A DNA stretch of 64,000 nt from Pseudomonadota bacterium. Its GTDB lineage: Bacteria; Desulfobacterota; Desulfovibrionia; Desulfovibrionales; Desulfovibrionaceae. The notes under the pieces are model-generated. The model ran no database searches. It saw only the letters and a program-made list of their open reading frames with translations, and was not told the DNA's origin. Both the position numbers and the translations under genes were made by a program. This document shows positions 1 through 7,024 of the stretch, in pieces. Each line of letters opens with the position of its first letter. The stretch's first letter is position 1. The DNA lies in NCBI GenBank assembly GCA_018817515.1, contig JAHIUD010000032.1:62001-126000 (forward strand). Reading direction: 5' to 3'.

Positions 1-61
1 GTTCCGGGGGCAGTCATGCGACCTCCATTGCGTTTCCGGGGATTGTGCAATAATATTTGAT

Positions 62-88
62 TTGGCGTCAGCCTTGTTCATGTATGAT
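62..88 (+). promoter_or_regulatory. Putative sigma70-type promoter of lolA
   Basis: A TTGGCG box (62-67) and a TATGAT box (83-88) lie 15 bases apart, 26 bases upstream of the lolA start. The spacing is shorter than the usual 17, so this is tentative. The rest of 1-113 holds no gene I can support. Confidence 0.35.
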
Positions 89-113
89 ATCAACAAAATA
101 ACGGAGCGAAATA

Positions 114-767
114 ATGCGCATGCGCACACTTCTTTCTTCTCTGGCCCTGCTGGGCCTGAGCATTCTCGTCCAGCCGTTGGCGGCCCAGGCCAATGCCCTC
201 ACCGACGCCATCCAGAAACGCTACGAATCCGTACAGCACTTCCAGGCCGACTTCCAGCAGGAGCTGACCAATGCCGCCAGCGGCAGCGTGGAGAAGCGCA
301 GCGGAAGAATCTGGTTCAAGCAGCCGTCCCTGGTGCGCTGGGATACGCTGAAGCCGGAGAAGGAGGTTCTCGTGGTGGGCCAGAGCGTTGTCTGGAACTA
401 CGTCGAGGCCGACAAGGTGGCCTTGAAGTATCGCGCAAACCAGGTCTTCAAGTCCAAGACCATGATCCGCTTCCTGTCTGGCAAGGCAAATCTCAACGAA
501 GACTTTAAGGTAACCGAGCAGGGCACTGAGGACGGGCTTCTTAAGGTACGCCTTCTGCCCAAGGAGCCGGAGACGAGCATGGTCATGGCCTATATCTGGG
601 TGGACCCAAAGACGCACCTCATGGGCCGGGTGCTCATCGTGGACTTCTTCGGCAACGGCAATCAGGTGACCCTGCACGGCCTGACCACGGACAAGAGGCC
701 TGACGCCAAGCTTTTTGAGTTCACGCCGCCTTCCGGCATTCAGATACGCGACAACACCAAGCAATAG
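114..767 (+). CDS. lolA: Outer-membrane lipoprotein carrier protein LolA
   Basis: Periplasmic chaperone that takes lipoproteins released by LolCDE and carries them to the outer membrane. The 217 residues match the family length. Residues 1-28 form a Sec signal peptide with cleavage expected after A-N-A. The mature part begins with the helical segment that leads into the beta-rich cup (F-x-A-D-F-Q-Q-E near residue 44), then the G-R-I-W-F-K-x-P-x-x-x-R-W-D motif near residue 64, both typical of LolA. The ATG start follows an A-C-G-G-A-G-C-G Shine-Dalgarno-like stretch. It converges on the rRNA pseudouridine synthase across a shared terminator. The family call is safe; activity is inferred. Confidence 0.9.
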   Translation: MRMRTLLSSLALLGLSILVQPLAAQANALTDAIQKRYESVQHFQADFQQELTNAASGSVEKRSGRIWFKQPSLVRWDTLKPEKEVLVVGQSVVWNYVEADKVALKYRANQVFKSKTMIRFLSGKANLNEDFKVTEQGTEDGLLKVRLLPKEPETSMVMAYIWVDPKTHLMGRVLIVDFFGNGNQVTLHGLTTDKRPDAKLFEFTPPSGIQIRDNTKQ

Positions 768-791
768 CTCTCCACCCGTAGCTGACAACGC

Positions 792-820
792 AAAAAAGGC
801 CTGGCTTTTCAGGCCTTTTT
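792..820. terminator. Bidirectional intrinsic terminator between lolA and the pseudouridine synthase gene
   Basis: An 11-bp perfect stem (five A plus GGCCTG, pairing with CAGGCC plus five T) closes on a short loop. It has an A-run on one side and a T-run on the other, so it can end transcription of both convergent genes. Confidence 0.85.
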
Positions 821-1597
821 CTATTCCGGGGGCAGGCCCACAGCCTGGCGCAGACGCTGGACTTCATCTCGTGTCAGTTCACGGGCCTCGCCCACCTTGA
901 GGCTGCCGAGCTCCAAAAATCCCTGGCGCACGCGGATCAGCCGCAGCACCGTGCGGCCCATGTCGCGGCACATGCGCCGGATCTGCCGGTTGAGACCCTG
1001 GACAAGGACCATCTCCAGCCAAGCCTCCCGGGCGTCCTGTCGCAATATGCGCACTTCCACCGGGGCCAGCTTCTCGCCCTCGGCCAAGGTCATGCCCTTG
1101 CGCATGACTTCCAGCCAGGCTTCGTCCACCTGTCCGCGCACAAGCACATGGTAGACCTTGGGCAGGTGCCAGCGCGGGGAGATGAGCCGGTTCATGAGGC
1201 TGCCGTCGGTGGTAAGCAGCAGCAAACCCTCGGAAAAATAGTCCAACCGTCCCACGTGCAGCAGCCGCTGCGCTCTAAATTCTTGCGGGAGAATGTCAAA
1301 TACCGTTTTCCGGCCCTGGGGATCGCGCGTGGTGGTGACCACCTGCACGGGTTTGTGCAGCAGCACTGTCATCTGGCGGCGCTGCTCACCCATAGAGTAG
1401 GGCGAACGCACAGGCTTCTCGTCCACAAGGACCGCGTCATCGACAGGGTTGACCCGTATGCCGGGTTCCTGAACGACAACACCGTTCAATTTCACGCGGC
1501 CTTGCAGGATGAGTTCGTCAGCGCCCCGGCGCGAGGCCACGCCGCACTCGGAAAGGTACTTGTTGATACGTATGGTGGTGTCGTTTAGATGTGCCAT
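821..1597 (-). CDS. 16S/23S rRNA pseudouridine synthase, RsuA/RluB family
   Basis: Converts a specific uridine in ribosomal RNA to pseudouridine. The 258 residues hold an N-terminal S4 RNA-binding domain (about 8-60, with I-N-K-Y-L-S-E-C-G-V-A-S-R-R) followed by the synthase domain. The catalytic aspartate is in G-R-L-D-Y-F-S-E-G-L-L-L-L-T-T-D-G near residue 120. The C-terminal R-Q-I-R-R-M motif is also present. RsuA and RluB cannot be told apart from sequence inspection, so no symbol is given. It is monocistronic and convergent with lolA; the ribosome-binding site upstream of the ATG is weak (AAAGAAA). Confidence 0.85.
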   Translation of the reverse strand: MAHLNDTTIRINKYLSECGVASRRGADELILQGRVKLNGVVVQEPGIRVNPVDDAVLVDEKPVRSPYSMGEQRRQMTVLLHKPVQVVTTTRDPQGRKTVFDILPQEFRAQRLLHVGRLDYFSEGLLLLTTDGSLMNRLISPRWHLPKVYHVLVRGQVDEAWLEVMRKGMTLAEGEKLAPVEVRILRQDAREAWLEMVLVQGLNRQIRRMCRDMGRTVLRLIRVRQGFLELGSLKVGEARELTRDEVQRLRQAVGLPPE

Positions 1598-1887
1598 ATA
1601 TTTCTTTTGGTTACATTGTCTAGAGAAATACTAGAAATACTCTAGCACCAATTTAGCGGTAATAATCTGTGTCGCAAGGCTCTATCGTACGGCTTGAGCA
1701 GTATGTCTTGCAACAGGCGCTCCCATTCAGTACAGATTTTCGGCGCAGTTGCGTCAAGCTTGCCAGCGCGCTGCTCAGCATGCCGCGCCTATTTCGGGCC
1801 CAGCGTCAGGGCAAGCTCCAACCGATGCTCCCGCCAGGGGGGCGCAGCTCCAGCACCACGTTTGAACCGCTGACACAGGGACCACTT

Positions 1888-2532
1888 ATGCGTTTGAATC
1901 CTGCCCGCATCGCCCCGGCCCTCACGGTGCTGTACCGCCTCTGGGTGTGGACCATGCGCTTTAAAAAAAATAAAAACTACAAGCTGATTCCTGATTATAT
2001 GGACAAGGGAAGGCCCGTTGTCCTGGCCATCTGGCACGAGGAACTCTTCGCCCTGACAGGCTTTGGCAGCACCGTTTTGGGGGGACGGCTCGCCACCGTG
2101 GTCAGCGACAGCCGCGATGGGGAGCTCATCGCCCAGGTGCTGCGGCGCATCGGGTTTGCCACGGCGCGGGGCTCCAGCACGCGCGGCGGGCTGAAGGCCC
2201 TGAACCAGTTGCGCCAGCACATGAGCGATGGCCGCATCGGCGTCATCACCGTGGACGGGCCGCGCGGCCCGCGCCAAATGGCCAAGGACGGTGCGGTGTA
2301 CCTGGCCCAGAAGGCTGGGGCGGTGATCTTACCGGTGCGCAGCCGCCCTTCGTCGGCCCATATATTCACGCGCTCCTGGGACCATTTTCAGCTGCCCCTG
2401 CCGTTTTGCGATTGCGCGGTGCTTATCGGCGAGCCCCTTGAGTTCGCGCCCGGCAAGATGACTTCCGAGGAACTCCGCCTGGGCAGCCAACGCCTGGCCC
2501 AGGCCCTGAAGGACACACTGGAGCTTGGCTGA
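1888..2532 (+). CDS. DUF374-type lysophospholipid acyltransferase family protein
   Basis: Likely inner-membrane-associated acyltransferase of the LPLAT superfamily, possibly acting on lipid A or another lipid. I chose the ATG at 1888 (214 residues, the usual DUF374 size), preceded by CAGGGAC. A GTG at 1669 would add 73 residues with no family resemblance. The DUF374 hallmarks are I-W-H-E-E-L near residue 49 (the acyltransferase His, with Glu in place of the usual Asp), S-x-S-R-D-G-E, the A-R-G-S-S-x-R-G-G block and T-V-D-G-P-R-G-P-R. The substrate is not predictable from sequence. Confidence 0.8.
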   Translation: MRLNPARIAPALTVLYRLWVWTMRFKKNKNYKLIPDYMDKGRPVVLAIWHEELFALTGFGSTVLGGRLATVVSDSRDGELIAQVLRRIGFATARGSSTRGGLKALNQLRQHMSDGRIGVITVDGPRGPRQMAKDGAVYLAQKAGAVILPVRSRPSSAHIFTRSWDHFQLPLPFCDCAVLIGEPLEFAPGKMTSEELRLGSQRLAQALKDTLELG

Positions 2533-2554
2533 CAACGTATACACTGAGACCAAA

Positions 2555-2582
2555 GGGGGGCCAGCAGGCCCCCTTCTCTTTT
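2555..2582. terminator. Intrinsic terminator between DUF374 gene and gcvT
   Basis: GGGGGCC pairs with GGCCCCC around an AGCA loop, followed by TTCTCTTTT. It lies between two convergent genes and probably serves the plus-strand gene; the reverse side has only a short T-run. Confidence 0.8.
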
Positions 2583-2583
2583 G

Positions 2584-3669
2584 CTACGCGAGTTTCACGC
2601 GGGCTGTGCCCTTGGTGTAGAAGGGCAGGGCGGCTCGCTTGGCTTCCAGGTCTCCGCGCTGGGTGCGCACCAGGAAGGACTGCTCTTCCGACACATCGGC
2701 GCGCACATAAGCCAGGGCCACGCAATGTCCCAGCGACGGCGCAAAGGATCCGCTGGTGACAACGCCAACGTCCTCGCCACCAGGCAGGACGATGCGGTCA
2801 TAGTGCCGCGCGCTGCGTCGCCCGGGCACCTCCAGGGCGATGAGCCGCTGACGCACGTTGGCCAAGGCGGCCTGACCGACAAAGGGCGTCTTCTTGCCCA
2901 GCAGGGGCCCGAACCCGGCCTCTGCCGGGGTGTGCTCGGTGTCCAGGTCCTGGCCGTAGAGCGGGTAGCCCATCTCCAGGCGCAGGGTGTCGCGAGCGCC
3001 CAGGCCAACGGGCTTCACCAGCGGGTGCGCAATGAGCGCCTCCCACATGGGCAGGGCCAGGGACGCGTCAAGGTACAGCTCATAGCCCAGCTCTCCGGTG
3101 TAGCCCGTGCGGCTGACCAGCAGGGGCTCGCCCTGCCAGATGGTGCGCATGAAGTTGAAGTATCCGGGCGACTGGAAGCCGCTTCCGAGCACAGCGCTGA
3201 GGACTTCAAGGGACTTGGGGCCCTGCACGTCGATTTTGGCGGTCTTGGCGGAGATGTTGGTCAGGACCGGACCCTTGGCCAGATTGGCGGACAACCAAGC
3301 GAAGTCGCCGGCCTCGCAGGCTCCGTTGACAACGAGCATGTAGGCATCGTCATCAAGACAGTAGATGATGAGGTCGTCGAGCACGCCGCCGTTTTCACCC
3401 AGCAGGAAGCCGTACCGGCACTTGCCCGGGGCCAAAGTGTCCAGGTCCTGTGTCACCAGGGCGCCCAGGGCGGTCTTTGCTCCAGCTCCAATGAGCGAGA
3501 ACTCGCCCATGTGGCAGATGTCGAAGATGCCAACGGCCTGGCGGGTGTGGTTGTGCTCAGCGATGATGCCCTCGTACTGTATGGGCATGTCGTATCCGGC
3601 AAAGGCGGCCATTTTGGCGTTTTTGCCGTGGTGCCATCCGGTAAGGGGCGTTGTCTTCAGGTTTTCCAC
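2584..3669 (-). CDS. gcvT: Aminomethyltransferase, glycine cleavage system T-protein
   Basis: T-protein of glycine cleavage: releases ammonia from the aminomethyl-lipoyl H-protein and passes the methylene group to tetrahydrofolate. The GTG at 3669 is preferred because AAGGAG lies just upstream; an upstream ATG at 3735 would add 22 residues lacking family character. From that start the protein has 361 residues, normal for GcvT. Typical segments are the folate-binding N-terminus (F-A-G-Y-D-M-P-I-Q-Y), V-G-I-F-D-I-C-H-M-G-E, D-D-L-I-I-Y and the C-terminal G-x-x-T-S-G-x-F-x-P-S-L. The other gcv genes are not next to it. It is transcribed divergently from the small Cys-rich gene at 3839. Confidence 0.92.
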   Translation of the reverse strand: MENLKTTPLTGWHHGKNAKMAAFAGYDMPIQYEGIIAEHNHTRQAVGIFDICHMGEFSLIGAGAKTALGALVTQDLDTLAPGKCRYGFLLGENGGVLDDLIIYCLDDDAYMLVVNGACEAGDFAWLSANLAKGPVLTNISAKTAKIDVQGPKSLEVLSAVLGSGFQSPGYFNFMRTIWQGEPLLVSRTGYTGELGYELYLDASLALPMWEALIAHPLVKPVGLGARDTLRLEMGYPLYGQDLDTEHTPAEAGFGPLLGKKTPFVGQAALANVRQRLIALEVPGRRSARHYDRIVLPGGEDVGVVTSGSFAPSLGHCVALAYVRADVSEEQSFLVRTQRGDLEAKRAALPFYTKGTARVKLA

Positions 3670-3706
3670 GTTACTCTCCTTGTCGCGTATTTCGTGCGAG
3701 GTGAGG

Positions 3707-3735
3707 ATATTGCCATATTCTTTGCCGGGCCTCAA
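3707..3735 (-). promoter_or_regulatory. Putative sigma70-type promoter of gcvT
   Basis: On the minus strand, TTGAGG (3735-3730) and CAATAT (3712-3707) are separated by 17 bases and sit about 38 bases upstream of the gcvT GTG. No glycine-riboswitch fold was recognised in the short leader. Confidence 0.4.
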
Positions 3736-3774
3736 TGACGAGTTTCGGGAATATTCCTACCCGACTGGTCCTTG

Positions 3775-3803
3775 TTGACGCTTCCTGGTATTTTCTTTAA
3801 TTA
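3775..3803 (+). promoter_or_regulatory. Putative sigma70-type promoter of the 3839-5917 gene group
   Basis: TTGACG (3775-3780) and TAATTA (3798-3803) have the ideal 17-base spacer. The transcript would start near 3810 and reach the GGAGGAAGAGA ribosome-binding site at about 3828. Confidence 0.55.
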
Positions 3804-3838
3804 AAGCCAGCCAAATAAATCTGCTGTGGAGGAAGAGA

Positions 3839-4051
3839 GTGCGCAAACTGGATCAGTGCCCTCGCGTAAAAATCAACGCCCAGTATTGCGTGTGCACCTA
3901 TCCCGGCTGCAGCAGGCGCGGCCTGTGCTGTGAATGCATGCACTACCACCGCCAGCGCAACGAGCTTCCGGCGTGCTATTTCACAGCGGACGAAGAGAAG
4001 ACCTTCAACCGAAGCGTCGAATTTTTCATCCAGCGTAGAACTGGGAAGTAG
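3839..4051 (+). CDS. Small cysteine-rich protein, DUF6485-like
   Basis: A 70-residue protein with a GTG start preceded by a strong GGAGGAAG site. Cysteines fall as C-x-C near residues 17-19, one in P-G-C-S-R-R-G near residue 24 and C-C-E-C near 30, followed by H-Y-H-x-R and L-P-A-C. This layout suggests a bound zinc or other metal. It resembles a family of small bacterial proteins (DUF6485, from memory) with no assigned function. It lies 10 bases upstream of the MreB-like gene, so it is probably co-transcribed with it and suhB. Confidence 0.75.
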   Translation: MRKLDQCPRVKINAQYCVCTYPGCSRRGLCCECMHYHRQRNELPACYFTADEEKTFNRSVEFFIQRRTGK

Positions 4052-4061
4052 GCGCCAGCAC

Positions 4062-5093
4062 ATGTCACTTCGTCTGCGCAACCCGCTCAAACTTCTGCGC
4101 AGCCATGCCATAGCCCTGGACATCGGCTCCGGGCGCACCCTTATCACCAACCCGCAGTCCGAGGTGCTCCTCGACGAGCCCACGGTCATTGCCATTGAAC
4201 ACGGCACAGGGTCCGTCATAGCCATCGGGACCGAGGCCAAGAGCTACCTGGGCAAGGCCCCGGAACGCATCCAGGTCATCCGGCCCATCCAGAACGGCGT
4301 CATCACGGATTTCGACTCCGCCAAGGCCCTGCTGCGCGCCTTCTTCAAGCGCATCAGCCCGGATGACGGTACCCGGCTCAAGGTCTGCGCTGTGGTCAGC
4401 TACGGCATCACCGAGCTTGAGAAGCGCACCTTTGCCGACTGCTGCAAGGCCGCTGGCGCCGGGAAGGTCGACCTTGTGGACACGCCGCTGGCCGCCGCCG
4501 TTGGCGCGGGCCTGGATATCCGCCAGCCCAAGGGACGCCTTCTGCTGGGCATCGGCGCGGGCCTGGCCGAAGCCTCGGTGCTCTGCCTGTCCGACGTGAT
4601 CTTCAACGATACGGCGCCGCTTGGCGCGGAAAACTTCCACGAGGCCGTGGCTAGGCATCTGGCTGCGCGCTTCAAGGTCTCCATCGGTGAAAACATGGCC
4701 GAGCAGGCCACCCTGCAATTGGCCTGGGCTGAACGCCCGGACGAGCCCCGCAGCATGACCCTCACCGGGAAATATTCCGGCAGCGGCACACCCTGCGCCC
4801 TTGAGCTGACGGACGCAGACCTCGAAGGCGCCTTGGACGAACCGCTGGACGCCCTGGAGGCGCTGGTGCGCAAGGCAATGGACAGGACTCCGGCGGAACT
4901 CGTGGCCGACATCGCGGACACCGGCCTGACGCTCTACGGCGGCGGCTCGCAGGTCCACGGCCTGGACAGCTCCCTTGGCGCGCGGCTCGGCCTGCGCACG
5001 CGTGTGGCCCAGGAGCCGAGCCTGGTCGCGGTGCTGGGCGCTGCGGCGACCCTGCGCCCGGACCTGGACTTCAAGAAGCTGCTGGTAAAATGA
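4062..5093 (+). CDS. MreB-like actin-fold protein with degenerate nucleotide site
   Basis: Actin/Hsp70-fold protein most like rod-shape MreB. The 343 residues start at the ATG at 4062; an upstream in-frame extension lies inside the previous gene. The phosphate-1 loop is recognisable (A-L-D-I-G-S-G-R-T at 18-26), as are the L-D-E-P-x-V-I-A-I strand, the R-P-I-x-N-G-V-I-T-D-F segment near 74 and the late Y-G-G-G-S-x-x-x-G-L-D. The phosphate-2 loop, normally D-[IV]-G-G-G-T, reads G163-I-G-A-G-L168, so the key Asp and Thr are gone. It may bind nucleotide poorly and act as a modified paralogue. The suhB start overlaps its stop by 4 bases. Confidence 0.75.
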   Translation: MSLRLRNPLKLLRSHAIALDIGSGRTLITNPQSEVLLDEPTVIAIEHGTGSVIAIGTEAKSYLGKAPERIQVIRPIQNGVITDFDSAKALLRAFFKRISPDDGTRLKVCAVVSYGITELEKRTFADCCKAAGAGKVDLVDTPLAAAVGAGLDIRQPKGRLLLGIGAGLAEASVLCLSDVIFNDTAPLGAENFHEAVARHLAARFKVSIGENMAEQATLQLAWAERPDEPRSMTLTGKYSGSGTPCALELTDADLEGALDEPLDALEALVRKAMDRTPAELVADIADTGLTLYGGGSQVHGLDSSLGARLGLRTRVAQEPSLVAVLGAAATLRPDLDFKKLLVK

Positions 5094-5917
5094 GCCAAGA
5101 TTTTCCGCCTGAAAGGCTTGCGGACATCCTTGCAGCCACGGCCAGTGCCGTGCTTGAGTCCGGGGAGATCATCCGCAAGCATGACCGCCTGCCCCGGCGC
5201 ATCCGCCACAAGGCCAGCCCCAAGGATCTCGTCACCGAAACCGACGTCGCTGTGGAGAATTTTCTGCGCGACCGCCTGGGACCGCTTGCGCCGGAGGCCG
5301 GATTCCTCGGCGAGGAGGGCAGCTCCGGCCTGGGCTTGCAGGGCCTGGCCTGGGTGGTGGATCCGGTGGACGGCACCACGAACTTCGCTCATGGGGTGCC
5401 CTTTGTGGCCACTTCCGTGGCCCTGTGCCTGGATGGCCTGCCGTTGCTCGGCGTGGTGAACCTGCCGCTGCTCGGCGAGATCTTCACCGCCGCCCGCGGC
5501 CAGGGTTCCAGACTCAACAACGAGCCCATCCATGTGTCGGACACGGCGACCCTGCTTGAGGCGCTGGTGGCCACAGGCTTCCCGTACCGCATCGAGGAGC
5601 ACCAGGAGGCCATCCTGCGTCAGTTGGCCCTGACCATGCCCGCCACGCAGGGGGTGCGCCGCGCCGGGGCAGCGGCTCTGGACCTGGCTTTTGTGGCCTG
5701 CGGCCGCTACGATGGCTTTTTCGAGTTCGCGCTGAACCCCTGGGATACCGCCGCCGGAGTCCTGCTCATCGAGGAGGCCGGGGGCAGGGTAGGGCGCATG
5801 AACACAGACGATCCGTACCGCCTGGGCGATCCTGATATTCTGGCCTCCAACGCCCTGCTTGAGCCTGACTTGCGGGCCCTGCTCAGGCGTGCCTGCGGTC
5901 CCGCTTCGGAAGTTTGA
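5090..5917 (+). CDS. suhB: Inositol monophosphatase family protein
   Basis: Mg-dependent phosphatase of the IMPase/SuhB fold; the substrate may be inositol-1-phosphate or another sugar phosphate. The 275 residues carry G-E-E-G (74-77), the metal site D91-P-V-D-G-T-T-N-F and a C-terminal W-D-T-A-A-G motif, so the catalytic set is complete. The ATG overlaps the stop codon of the MreB-like gene (ATGA), implying translational coupling. Its 3' end overlaps the opposing Nudix-like gene by 35 bases. SuhB is the closest named relative; CysQ-type activity is not excluded. Confidence 0.85.
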   Translation: MSQDFPPERLADILAATASAVLESGEIIRKHDRLPRRIRHKASPKDLVTETDVAVENFLRDRLGPLAPEAGFLGEEGSSGLGLQGLAWVVDPVDGTTNFAHGVPFVATSVALCLDGLPLLGVVNLPLLGEIFTAARGQGSRLNNEPIHVSDTATLLEALVATGFPYRIEEHQEAILRQLALTMPATQGVRRAGAAALDLAFVACGRYDGFFEFALNPWDTAAGVLLIEEAGGRVGRMNTDDPYRLGDPDILASNALLEPDLRALLRRACGPASEV

Positions 5918-6440
5918 GCTCCTTGGCCAGCAGAAGGAAGCGCGCGGATACGAGCTCGCTGAAATCCCTGAGCAGGCAGCGCAATTCCTCTGGTCCGAAG
6001 AAATAACTCTCCGCCTCTCCTGCAGCGCCCTGGCTGGCGCCCCACTCTGGCCGCGCCAGGGAGAACACGTGCAGGAACTCGTTGCCATTCTCCAGGCTGG
6101 GGGCCATGGCCTGCTCCAGGCGCATGCGCTCGGCGTGCAGGCCCAGCGTGCTCTGCAGTGCACGGGTAGCGGCGTCCTGCAAGGATTCCCCCCTGAACAC
6201 CGGGCTGCGCCCCGGGGTGTCCCAGCGCTCCGGTCCCTGGCCGCGCAGGCTCGGGCGCTTGCGCAAGAACAACCGTCCAGCCTCGTCATAGAGAAGGATG
6301 ACAACGCTGCGGTGGCAGAGTTGCTGACGCCGCACCTCGGCCACGGGCATGGCGGCCAGAGGCCGGCCAGCCTTGTCCATGACCTCGACCAGGAGGGCCT
6401 GGTCGGCACTGGAAACGCTTGTTGCAGACGAAGTTTTCAT
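5883..6440 (-). CDS. Nudix-fold protein with degenerate Nudix box
   Basis: A 185-residue protein related to the Idi/YfcD-like Nudix group. The ATG at 6440 has AAGAGA upstream; the longer frame runs into rimI. Residues 40-160 show the Nudix fold, including R-S-V-V-I-L-L-Y, L-F-L-R-K-R and W-D-T-P-G. In the Nudix box E85, R93 and G100 remain. The three acidic residues that bind metal in R-E-x-x-E-E are A94, S97 and T98, and the leading Gly is S79. Pyrophosphohydrolase activity is therefore doubtful and a ligand-binding role is possible. It converges on suhB with overlapping 3' ends and diverges from rimI. Confidence 0.75.
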   Translation of the reverse strand: MKTSSATSVSSADQALLVEVMDKAGRPLAAMPVAEVRRQQLCHRSVVILLYDEAGRLFLRKRPSLRGQGPERWDTPGRSPVFRGESLQDAATRALQSTLGLHAERMRLEQAMAPSLENGNEFLHVFSLARPEWGASQGAAGEAESYFFGPEELRCLLRDFSELVSARFLLLAKELKLPKRDRRHA

Positions 6441-6527
6441 ATAATCTCTTGGTGGTTGCGCGGGCGGTGGGCGGCTCAGTGCTTCCGCCGAGCGCCGCCA
6501 GGGAGAAGATAGCAGGACAGGGGACGG

Positions 6528-7022
6528 ATGCAAGATCATTCTGTGGTCACGCTCGGCGTGACGGACATCGGCGGGGTCATGGACCTTGAGCGCATGTGCT
6601 TCCGCACCCACTGGACGCGCGAGCAGTTCCTGCTCGGACTGGAGCGCAAGGCCTTCCGCATCCTGGGCATTCATGAGCGCGGCGTGCTCATCGCCTACTG
6701 CGCCTTTTCCGTCATCGCGGGGGAGATGGAGATCATGAACATCGCCACGCACCCGTTTCACCGCCGCAAGGGCCTTGGCAGGCGTCTGCTTGGCGAGGTG
6801 CTGCGCCAGTGCCGCCTTGAGGGCGTGAGCGAGGGCTTCCTCGAGGTCCGCAGTTCCAACACCGGGGCCATTGACCTCTATGGGAAATTCGGGTTTATAC
6901 AGATAGGTACACGCAAAAATTACTACCCGGACAATAATGAAGATGCGTTGCTGTTTCGCCTGGGGCTCCAGGAAGGGCAGGGCGCGTGTCCGGGCACACC
7001 ACCTTCCGCCAAGGAGGCTTGA
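6528..7022 (+). CDS. rimI: GNAT N-acetyltransferase, RimI-like
   Basis: Predicted ribosomal-protein-alanine N-acetyltransferase, using acetyl-CoA on the N-terminus of S18 or other proteins. The 164 residues have the RimI beginning (M-x-x-D-L-E-R-M-C-F near 19), the acetyl-CoA motif A-T-H-P-F-H-R-R-K-G-L-G-R-R-L-L near 78 and the E-V-R-S-S-N-T-G-A-I-D-L-Y-G-K-F-G-F block. The last 15 residues are an extra tail. The ATG is preceded by AGGGGACGG. Its stop lies 2 bases upstream of pgk, and the pgk ribosome-binding site is inside its last codons. Confidence 0.85.
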   Translation: MQDHSVVTLGVTDIGGVMDLERMCFRTHWTREQFLLGLERKAFRILGIHERGVLIAYCAFSVIAGEMEIMNIATHPFHRRKGLGRRLLGEVLRQCRLEGVSEGFLEVRSSNTGAIDLYGKFGFIQIGTRKNYYPDNNEDALLFRLGLQEGQGACPGTPPSAKEA

Positions 7023-7024
7023 GC

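Noticed and set aside
1-18. Possible minus-strand gene start (GGAGGT then ATG at 18-16)
   Set aside because: Only six codons lie in the window, so a coding call cannot be supported.
1669-1887. N-terminal extension of the DUF374 protein from the GTG at 1669
   Set aside because: The 73 added residues show no family similarity, and the ATG at 1888 gives the normal length with an acceptable ribosome-binding site.
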